Assembly (NCBI GenBank): GCA_029582155.1
Contig: CM055903.1
Location: forward strand, 42,919,769 to 42,983,768
Direction: 5' to 3'
DNA length: 64,000 nt
DNA from: Panopea generosa
Lineage: Eukaryota > Mollusca > Bivalvia > Adapedonta > Hiatellidae
Position numbers and translations under genes: made by a program. Positions 55,801-64,000 of this stretch are shown piece by piece; within the stretch, counting starts at the first letter, position 1, and each line of letters opens with the position of its first letter. The notes below the pieces were generated by a model that saw only the letters and a list, made by a program, of their open reading frames with translations, was not told the origin of the DNA and did no database searches.

Positions 55801-56673
55801 TTGCAATATAACAGTTTACGTAGATTTGTTTATAACTAAGCACAAACTCAGTGTAACTATGTTTGGGGAAAATATAAAACTAAAGTCCAAATTAAATTGA
55901 AAATTGGTAATTTTTATTTTGCCGAAATACCCAAACAAATAGAATCATAATCATATAATTTTACGCATATCTATGTTTTGTTTGATTCACGCATGCTTTA
56001 ATATTTTTGTATTTGAAGCAGTATACGCTTAAATCGAAATAAAGTACATGTTTTGTATGTTCTATAACTAATTTATATCGAAATAACACGGCAAATTAGC
56101 CTTGAAACCGTAGATAACCAATGATGTGTCGTCTATTGTATAATAGGTGTTTAAACATTATTGTATTGATCAGCTAAATATTGATATTTATGTTATAATT
56201 GATAAATTGTTGACCAAAATAAGTTTTATCATGCGTTTTACAGTAAAACATTTATATTAACTACATGGTTTATATTCATTTGAAAGAAAATTTATTTTTA
56301 TCTCGATTTTAAGTATCGACTTTACGATCAAATAATAAAAAAAGAGTATATCCGAATGAACGAGTGCACTCAGTAGCGCACGAAAAGTTCTGTTATCAGT
56401 TTTCTTACTGTGTCTAGCGTATACAGCGCTTCTGAGTGCACTCAGCGTATCTGAGTGCATTCAGCGTGTCTGAGTGCACTCAATCTATTTCATGCGTTCA
56501 GGAGTGCGTTTATTATTCAAAATCCAGCGTTTGCTTACGGTCCATGTCCGCTCCGTCTGCGCTCAATCTGCGCTCCGTTCGCGCTCCGTCTGCGCTACGC
56601 TCGCGCTCCGCTTACGCTCTGAGTGCACTCCGTTTGCGTGCAATTGGGGTACTTGAGCGGTTTAGGGTCTGTA
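52899..56673. mobile_element. 3.8-kb terminal-inverted-repeat element with GC-rich ends
   Basis: The 28-bp ends at 52899-52926 and 56646-56673 are perfect inverted copies (TACAGACCCTAAACCGCTCA then AGTACCCC). If the outer TA is the target duplication, the element begins CAGACCC. Inside both ends are short near-tandem repeats of about 12 bp, CGTTCGCGCTCC / CGTCTGCGCTCC (52930-53010 and 56550-56640), which read in the same direction on the plus strand at both ends. The interior is AT-rich, contains an internal duplication of about 170 bp (about 54107 and about 54840) and a SINE, and encodes no recognisable transposase. It is non-autonomous; superfamily unknown. Confidence 0.85.
55560..55728 (-). 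mobile_element. tRNA-derived SINE on the minus strand
   Basis: The minus strand reads GGGTCAGTAGTACAGCGGAT, AGGGTGCTGGCTTCAGACGG, GTCGCGAGTTTGACCC, with A/B-box spacing. It is inserted in the terminal-inverted-repeat element of plexin intron 1. Confidence 0.6.
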
Positions 56674-57004
56674 GTATAAAATTATAAACAGTTGCATCGA
56701 CCATGACCTATTACCAAATAACATTAGGAACAATAAAATATAATTGTACCGCGGAAGAATTATACTTATGAAATATCAGCATAGTAAGTTATGTTTAGTT
56801 TAAACCGAAACATTGATATAACATTTGAATATATGATCTGGAAATTGTTCAGGTCAGAACGTTTGCGTTATTCACTTCCTTTTTAATATATATATTTAAG
56901 ACATTGAAATACGTATCAAATATTGAAGAAATTATATGTTAAATAAAAAAGACATATCTTTATTTAAGTATCGTCTGTTTAATATATTTATATTATTATT
57001 ACAG

Positions 57005-57202
57005 CTGTATAGTGACGTTGACGTTACATGTGACACTGCTATTTCAACATTCCGCTATGTGATCGGGGAGACACCGTTCAACATGACAGCCGTCTACACC
57101 CTGGCATCAGACAATGGCTACATAACCACTATGTACGGTGGAGTAGTTGATGGAGTCAAGGTAGACATACACGCTGGTACATCATCAGGGAGTATTACAA
57201 AG
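57005..57202 (+). CDS. plexin, exon 2: sema domain
   Basis: Acceptor TTATTATTACAG, donor AAAG|GTATCA; 198 nt, phase 0 on both sides. Reads LYSDVDVTCDTAISTFRYVI, GETPFNMTAVYTLASDNGYI, TTMYGGVVDGVKVDIHAG. This is a late sema blade with the T-A-V-Y-T / G-Y-I-T-T-M-Y-G-G pattern in which the propeller reports 'query' strands. The codon usage is GC-richer than in exon 1. Confidence 0.85.
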
Positions 57203-57369
57203 GTATCATAATTTTAATTTAATTAATGGATGAATCTGAAATTCCATTTCCTATAATTTTGAATACATATATTCCAATAAAGCACTTTCTGGGAATATTG
57301 ACAATTCTATTATAATTAATAAAACAGTGTAAATGGTACAAATGCTGAAATGTATTACAACATTTTACC

Positions 57370-58190
57370 TTTATAGTTGTTAGTTATTGGTAGTTCAACT
57401 GTTGTAAAAGCACTTAAGGTTATAAGTAGAGTTCAATAGAGATAAATATTAATTAAACATACTTTTATTTATTAGGTTATTTTCAGTTCAAATTTTGAAA
57501 CAACACTAAAGGTTATGCGTAGAGTTCATTATAAATTAATATCAATTAAACATCCTTTTTCTTAATTTGTTATTGTAAGTTTAACTGTTGTAAAACACTA
57601 ACGGTTATAAAAATAGTTCAATATAGATTAATATCAATTAAACGTAATTTTACCTGATTGGTTGTTGTTAGTGCAACTGTTGAAAAAACACATACGGTAA
57701 TGAGTAGAGTTCAATATAGATTGATATCAATTAAACATACTTTTACTTAATTGGTTGTTGTTAGTTCATCTCTTGAAAAAGCACTGAAAGTTATGAGAAG
57801 AGTTCAATATAGATTATTATCAATTAAACATCCTTTTATTTAATTGGTTATTGTTAGCTCAACTTTTGTAAAAACACTTAAGGCTATGAAAATAGTTCAA
57901 TAGAGATAAACATCAACTAAACATCTTTTATTATTATTGGTTATTGTTAGTTCAATTGTTGTAAAACACTTAAGGGTATGCATAGAATTCAATAGAGATT
58001 AACATCAATAAAACATCCTTTAACTTAATTAATTATTGTTAGTTTAACTGTTGTAAAAAACACTAAATGGTATGAGTAGAGCTCAGTAGAGATTATCATC
58101 GATTAAACATCCTTTTATTTAATTGGTTATTGTTAGTTTAACTGTTGTAAAACTACTTAAGGTTATGAGTAAAGTTCTATAGATATAAAT
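57370..58190 (+). repeat. about 92-bp tandem repeat in plexin intron 2, about 9 copies
   Basis: The unit contains GGTTATTGTTAGTTCAACTG, TTGTAAAACACTTAAGGTTA, GAGTAGAGTTCAATAGAGAT, TAAACATCCTTTTATTTAAT. Copies are noticeably diverged. It fills most of the intron between 57202 and 58767. Confidence 0.9.
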
Positions 58191-58377
58191 GAGATAAATA
58201 TAAAGTTAATCCGTTTAAATGTAATGCAGAAAATTGACAAACTTTACCGAGCTAAATTGTATAAAGGAAAAATAATTTTGAAACATATGGTTTCCATATC
58301 AAATACTTTATATCATATCTCGTATGAAAACTGTATTGTTCTTATATGAACTGATTGATATAATTGTTCTACGATGC

Positions 58378-58512
58378 CGAGTGGTCTGAGGTGTCGTCTC
58401 AAGATCACTAACCACTCACCGCTAAGGTGGTACTTTCGAGTTCTGCTCGCTCTAAAACTTTATGCGAGAATGTTTGCCAGATAATTTCGGAAGGATGGTG
58501 GTTCTACGTAAG
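58378..58512 (+). mobile_element. SINE family B in plexin intron 2
   Basis: GATGCCGAGTGGTCTGAGGT, GTCGTCTCAAGATCACTAAC, CTCTAAAACTTTATGCGAG, CGGAAGGATGGTGGTTCTA. Matches 45700-45832 over head and body. Confidence 0.75.
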
Positions 58513-58766
58513 TATTGTGTGTTTTATTGTTTGGATATCATTCCATATTAGAATCATTTTTGTAGTTATTGCCTATGTGCAGCAAAAAATGACGAATGAG
58601 AAAAAATCAAATAAAAATTATAGAGTTTAACTTTTTTTCTTTTATTTAGATAAATCTCTTATTGGTAATTTGTTACACTTAAAACAAGTATCACGCACGT
58701 ATTTTAAAGTTCATCACCGACACCGGTATACTCAACACTAATATGATTGTATGTACCAATGTTTAG

Positions 58767-58889
58767 TTGAACTACCTTGGCGTTGGTAAGAATTTGGAAC
58801 TATATGAAACACAGCATGTGCCTCCGGGGTTTTCTGTTCGAGCTATTGCTCAGAAGAACGACAACTACTTTGTTATGACAAGTAAAAAG
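58767..58889 (+). CDS. plexin, exon 3: end of the sema domain
   Basis: Acceptor ACCAATGTTTAG, donor AAAG|GTAAAT; 123 nt, phase 0 on both sides. Reads LNYLGVGKNLELYETQHVPP, GFSVRAIAQKNDNYFVMTSK. The last sema blade in plexins ends with a Y-x-M-T-x-x-K-like strand just before the PSI domain, as here. The total sema length across exons 1-3 is about 470 residues including the signal peptide, normal for the family. Confidence 0.82.
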
Positions 58890-59632
58890 GTAAATATTCT
58901 AAAACTAATAATGCCATCAAAAATTGTTGAGCCAAGCAAAGTTTCTTAATTGTATTTTTGGTTTCATTGATTTTTTGAGAATGAACGTTATGTTTTATAC
59001 AATGTAGTGTTGACATGTCTATTAATAATTACAAAGGGCAGGGTACGTTGTTGGTCGCATTTGGCCCATTCCAAAAATAAAATGATATAAAAAAGCTATA
59101 TTGATAAAATGTAACATCTTACAAACACAAAAAAGTGTTTATTATTAAGACATGTTCATTACTTATTATTTTATCATCCTCAAAAGTTACAGTTACCCCA
59201 GGATGTAAAGACGCCATTTCTGACGTCGCCTAATGTAAAATGACATTGCATTATACATATTTCATTGATATTTAACTTTGGAATAAGTATAATTCTAGTA
59301 AGGAAATAATCAACAACACAATCGTTATAAAAGATATTTAAAATCATATAAGTGTTAAACATTTTGTGTTTGCATTTCAAATCAAATCAAATAAATTGCA
59401 TTTAACGTCGGCATGACAGTAAACATAAATATAAAAAAATATATATTTGTTTAAATTTGCGCCATTCGTGTACATATCTATTCAATATATTCAAAATATA
59501 TTGTGGGAGTATTGTATTATTATGCGTAATACTGGCTGTCATTCATTTTACATTGACACGTTATTCAATACCAAGTACTTGTTAAGCATTCTTCTCTAAG
59601 GTGTATTCAATAACAGCATTGCATAAACACAA

Positions 59633-59714
59633 ATATATCGTCCCATTGGTGCAAGAAGGTACCAAATGCCTTTATATACACTTGGTACCGTATTTCACCA
59701 ATGGGACGATATAT
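59633..59714. repeat. hairpin, 33-bp arms
   Basis: ATATCGTCCCATTGGTG and GGTACCAA at the left are mirrored by TTGGTACC and CACCAATGGGACGATAT at the right around a 16-base loop, with a short mismatched bulge. In a plexin intron. Confidence 0.8.
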
Positions 59715-60125
59715 CATCCATCTACAGATAAGTTTCGGCTGAATGACAAAAAATAGTATAATATGGTACAGTGTATTTTCTCAAAGAATTATACCGAGCC
59801 ATATGGATCCATAGCTTGCTTTATTCACCAAACCTGTCACGGATTAAAGCAATATTGTGTGTGTGTGGGGATGGGGAGGAGGGCGTGGGGGGGGGGGGCG
59901 GAGGTGGTAATACAATTGATCATCATAAGGATTAGCGTCAGAGAATACCATTTTTAATCTTAACCCCACCACCGCCGCTAGAGTGCAGCATTTGATTGAC
60001 GTTTTAAATATCAAATTTCCCTGGGGTGTTGGGGCATCCGCTAGAGGGCCTTCCCATCCCACAAACTCCTTAATACCGATACAAAAAGTACAAAAAAACG
60101 CTCAGAATATAATTATGGAATATGA

Positions 60126-60168
<43 letters not shown>

Positions 60169-60345
60169 GGTATATTATGTATGTCATTAATTTAATACAT
60201 GAGCTAAACTCTTTACTTAAATCATGCAGACAACGATCTCCAACTGTAGTAATTGTAAACGTGTGTCAAATTTTGAACATATACAGAAGGAATTAAGAAA
60301 TTAATTGTGTATTTTGATCGCATGAATTTTTTCGTGCGTGCGAGC

Positions 60346-60398
<53 letters not shown>
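60126..60398. repeat. two GA microsatellites and a poly-G tract
   Basis: (GA)n at about 60128-60158 followed by a run of G, and a second (GA)n at about 60347-60398. Confidence 0.9.
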
Positions 60399-60403
<5 letters not shown>

Positions 60404-60694
60404 TAATACCGCTTGGCCCATTTGCCCCTTTATGTTACTGAACACACCCATGAAGTTTCATTGATAATGTCCGTCATATTGACCAGAATACAACGACGAC
60501 TCCACGCCGAGACGAGTAAAATAGCTTAATTCACAAATATTAAAGAAGGTTTAAAATCAACTATGCCTGATAAATAAAATAATGTGCAAATGTAAACGAA
60601 ATGAAAGAGATGATGTTTGTTTAAGAACAATCAATAATTTTATGTTAGATTTTAAAAGTAAATTTATGACTAACATCTTTTGTATCGTATTTAG

Positions 60695-60795
60695 TTATTG
60701 AAGTATTCAAATACAAACTGTTCAGAATATACAACATGTGCGGGAACTATCGTTGGTAGAAACCCATTGTGTGGGTGGTGTGTTTATAAACAAAG
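60695..60795 (+). CDS. plexin, exon 4: PSI domain, first part
   Basis: A small exon of 101 nt (acceptor TGTATCGTATTTAG, donor AAAG|GTAAAT). Phase 0 in, 2 out. It reads LLKYSNTNCSEYTTC then AGTIVGRNPLCGWCVYKQ. C-x-x-Y-x-x-C followed by N-P-x-C-G-W-C is the signature of the plexin-semaphorin-integrin (PSI) module, which follows the sema propeller. The module finishes in the next exon at 61947. Confidence 0.85.
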
Positions 60796-61134
60796 GTAAA
60801 TCTAGTTTTTATAATATTTGTCAGCCTTATTATTATCTCAGATTGTGTGTTAACCCAGGTAACCACCAATATATCACAAATAATCCTTTGTAAGCAGTGT
60901 TCGAGAAAAATAATTGTTCGCCAATATACATTTGTTCGTGGTGAACACAACTGTATCACAAATATTCATTAGTAAGCTGTTGGTGGGAATACAAATATAT
61001 AACGAATATTCGTTTGAAAGTCATGGTGGTGAACAACAAATGGCCACTATATAGTACTTAGTAAACACCATATTATCACCAGCAGAGTTTAGTTAACTAT
61101 GGTGTTTATCAACAAAACACCACCAATAGGGCTT

Positions 61135-61325
61135 AGTAGATTGCGGCTTGCGTGGTCCAATTATAGAGCACTGAGTCCATGATTGGAGGGTCGTGGGTTC
61201 GATAATCCCCATGGTCATGTGTGGTGTCCTTGAGCAAGACACTTTCCCGCATTAGCATTAAACTGGTTCTACTCAGGAATATTTCGAGCGTAATTTGTAT
61301 AAGTTTCGCAATCAAAGTAAAATAA
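61135..61325 (+). mobile_element. SINE family D, plus-strand reference copy
   Basis: Head GCGTGGTCCAATTATAGAGC with GGGTTCGATAATCCCC, then GTGTGGTGTCCTTGAGCAAG, ATTTCGAGCGTAATTTG and GCAATCAAAGTAAAATAAAT. It matches 19250-19440 along its full length. Inserted in plexin intron 4. Confidence 0.8.
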
Positions 61326-61946
61326 ATATGGTTACGTAAACGCTACATTATAACCAATAGTTGTAATCAAACTCTGGTATTGAACAGCATATTTTCATCA
61401 TTAATGCTTAGTAAACCGTGGTGGAGATCATCACATGTACACCAATACTGCTTAGTAAGATGTGATCATAAATACTCTAGTGTAAGCCGTGGTGATGTAA
61501 ATATAGTTATCATTATTATTTCTTTATACGCCGTGGTGAAGAACACCTAATTATCACAAATAATCTTTATACGCCGTGGTGAATACCAATGTATCATCTT
61601 TACTTCTTTATATGCCGAGAAGTTGAAAACACGCAACCCTTCCCTCATACCCTCACATTTCTAGAAAATAAATCATAAATGCTTGCAATTATGTGTAACA
61701 TTATTGTTTACAAATTTGGGTTTTACATTTACATAAATCTTACTAACGGTTCCAAAGCGTTTACACAGGTCGTTAGTTTTTCTGCATGCATGTATTGTAT
61801 TTAATATGATTTTTCTGTATGTTGATTATGTTGTGCTTTCTTATGTGCTGTTTTAATTGCTGTGTCATTTGAACATCTATTGGTAGTTACAAATTTCAAT
61901 TCTTTCAATTAAATACTTCCTAAATTGAAACATATAGGAGTAGCAG

Positions 61947-62055
61947 AAGAACAGATTGCTCCTCAGAACTAAACCATTGGCTATCATCGCATGGTGACTG
62001 TGTTACCCTTTTATTGGATACCAATGGACTGCCGATCAATGCCGAACCAAAACAA
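61947..62055 (+). CDS. plexin, exon 5: end of PSI and linker
   Basis: A 109-nt exon, phase 2 in and 0 out (donor ACAA|GTACAT). Reads RTDCSSELNHWLSSHGDC, VTLLLDTNGLPINAEPKQ. It supplies further PSI cysteines and a Trp (N-H-W) in the usual place. The acceptor is GCAGAAG: either AG three bases apart keeps the frame (61947 or 61950), giving or dropping one Arg. Both adjoining exons fit the phase. Confidence 0.78.
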
Positions 62056-63287
62056 GTACATATAAATAATTGAACATCATGTAGCGCTAGAACATAGAAC
62101 ATTTCCTTTTTGTATGTTATTTTCGTTTAAAACAATGATTAACATATAGCATAATAAAAGTTGCCTATTAAAAAAAAGAAACTCCAGTTACTGTTTAATA
62201 ATTTACTACACAGATTGTTAAACGAATTGTTAAACAACAATAACAAATAGGTAATTGTCTTCATAATGAATTCTCTTTATTACTATATTGTCAAGAAATC
62301 TTAGTGTATTATTAAATGCATTAAATGGCAGTAGTCTGAGACATTAGCTCGTGGTTTTGTCGAAAACCTTAGCTTAAAGCCCTTCCTAAACAATAAAGAC
62401 AAGTGTTTTACACTCTCTTTAAGAATATCAGTAATTTGTATACGCACGGAACCAACGTATCGAATAATGATATTATATAAAAGCAATAAAAAATGTTCAC
62501 GCGAACTTCTTAGAAAGTTCTAATATTAAACAGGTTAATTCTAAAATATATAAGAAAAATGCACGCGCAAATGAAGCTATAGTGTATATATGTAATATCT
62601 TATCTGATACGAATATTTTTGAATTAGTGACTTTAATTTCTCTTTAATTAAGACATTCGATGAAGTAGTGTACACAGTTATCAAGTAAACAAACTTACTG
62701 GTGAAACGTGAAACTGTCCAGTTCACATGTCTGTTCTTTAAATAGCGGTTAAGGAGTTTGAATAGTCTTGAATAGATAATATTTACCTGCTCATGTGAGA
62801 CATCATCATAGGTATGCGAAGTGTCACTTCCTTCCAGATGTGTAATGTGATATGTGTTCAGTTCGCTTAAACGTTTAATTTATTTGCCGACACCTCCAAA
62901 AATGTTTGCTTGTGTTTAATCACTTAATGATCAATTAAGTTGACTTCAGCCCGTTGTAATCCGTTTTCCGTTTACTTTATTTGGTCACTGTTTGCGGTTA
63001 TAAACAGATTAGATATATTTAAAGGTGCTGAACACATCCCAGTTAAGCATCATATTATATAAGCTGTGACTGAGACCATTTCTATTGTTGTAGTGAATTC
63101 TTCAGTAGTGTATTTCGTTTGCATTGTAATTATATCTGACATGATAGAGTCATGCCCGACTGTTTACAACTTATCGGAATATATCGATTCAATATTTATA
63201 GATACCAACGTATTAATAAAACACATACATCGTTTTATAATGAGATGATTTCTATTCACAATGACTTTGCGTTTGTTATTTTTACAG
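62056..63287 (+). other. plexin intron 5
   Basis: AT-rich intron; no repeat or further exon recognised. Phase considerations leave no need for a missing exon between 62055 and 63288. Confidence 0.5.
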
Positions 63288-63432
63288 ATACGACTGACTG
63301 TTAACAACTTTCCTTCTAAGCAAGATGGGGACGAATACAAATGCATATACAAGAATGGAGCCACAGATATTGGTACAACAATTGCATCAAGAATTGACAA
63401 CTATATAACCTGTAGCTCACCAACTGTGGCTT
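63288..63432 (+). CDS. plexin, exon 6: start of the next extracellular domain
   Basis: Acceptor TATTTTTACAG, donor GCTT|GTAAGT; 145 nt, phase 0 in and 1 out. Reads IRLTVNNFPSKQDGDEYKC, then ASRIDNYITCSSPTVA. L-T-V-x-N-x-P ... Y-x-C ... I-x-C-x-S-P is the pattern of the immunoglobulin-like region between PSI 1 and PSI 2 of plexins. The gene continues past the window. Confidence 0.82.
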
Positions 63433-64000
63433 GTAAGTAGAAATTGATCCTTAACGGCAATTATAAAAGATAGTATGCTTCTTATTTGTTTTAACAGATT
63501 GTTTATTGAATGAACAAGAGCTGTCGAAAAAGAGAATCGACTCGACGTTATGAACTCTGTTCTAAATGGCTCTTTATCCAATACACTGTGACCGCAAATA
63601 TTCTGATCTTTTACAAGTTATCACTGGAAATTTAGGCATAAGCTAGCTGACCATGATATATACATTTGTAAAATATTATTGATAATGAACATAAGTTACT
63701 GATATTTAAGTCATAATATTCGTTTGCCCCAAAAAGAGTGAAAATTATCAAAGTTTCTAAGTATTCTATTTTCCTAATGCCTAATGAAAATAAAAGCTTG
63801 TTACCTCGTTTGCCTCCCTGAGTTTCATTGGTCATATTGAATACATATTGAAGTCTCATTGACGTAGACATGTAAGTCTATCTAGAAAAGTATGAGTTTG
63901 CTATAAAACTGCAACACAAACATAAAACAAGAATAAGTCAGAAGACACCAGGCACGACTTTTGACAGATTGTCGCAAAACAACAGCTATCGGAAGCCTAA
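63433..64000 (+). other. plexin intron 6, start
   Basis: No further exon could be recognised before the window ends. The frame at 63632-63871 (minus) shows no domain. Confidence 0.5.

Larger units (their letters stand above)
58890..60694 (+). other. plexin intron 3
   Basis: AT-rich intron with a hairpin at 59633-59714, a short poly-G tract near 59888 and two GA microsatellites (about 60128-60170 and 60347-60398). The short frames at 59763-60195 are by-products of these repeats. Confidence 0.6.

Overview
The window looks like animal nuclear DNA from a lophotrochozoan, most likely a bivalve mollusc (inference). It is AT-rich and intron-dense, with GT-AG spliced genes, many short tRNA-headed SINEs, non-LTR retrotransposon remains, a PIF/Harbinger DNA transposon, and an unusual number of minisatellites with units of 21-118 bp. 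I see no rRNA gene, convincing tRNA gene, CRISPR array or prokaryotic operon.

Two host genes can be read by joining exons. (1) On the minus strand, 24681 down to 8558, six phase-compatible exons encode kringle - EGF-like - kringle - transmembrane helix - short tail, a single-pass receptor-like protein whose start was not found. Kringle 1 has TAG where its conserved Trp codon is expected. The intron after the EGF exon is filled by about two dozen tandem copies of the 3' half of that exon. (2) On the plus strand, 51104 to 63432, six exons give the N-terminal part of a plexin: signal peptide, sema domain, PSI domain and the start of the next extracellular domain. The gene runs off the right edge.

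Layout: 0-8 kb, mostly unexplained DNA with a 56-bp satellite (3.7-4.8 kb). 8-25 kb, the kringle/EGF gene, with a 192-bp-arm inverted repeat at its 3' end, a dead LINE, the EGF array and a 2-kb foldback element in its introns. 24-30 kb, two copies of a MITE, TA-rich repeats and a nearly full-length broken LINE. 30-38 kb, a run of minisatellites (53-bp, two unrelated 21-bp arrays, 58-bp) with SINEs and retrotransposon scraps. 38.4-49.9 kb, a decayed copy of the plexin sema exon split by an 11-kb Harbinger element that still carries a spliced transposase and an opposed Myb/SANT-like gene. 51-64 kb, the plexin gene; its first intron holds a 3.8-kb terminal-inverted-repeat element with GC-rich ends.

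Exon calls come from reading conserved residues, splice sites and codon phase by eye. Family assignments rest on known domain signatures, not database searches.
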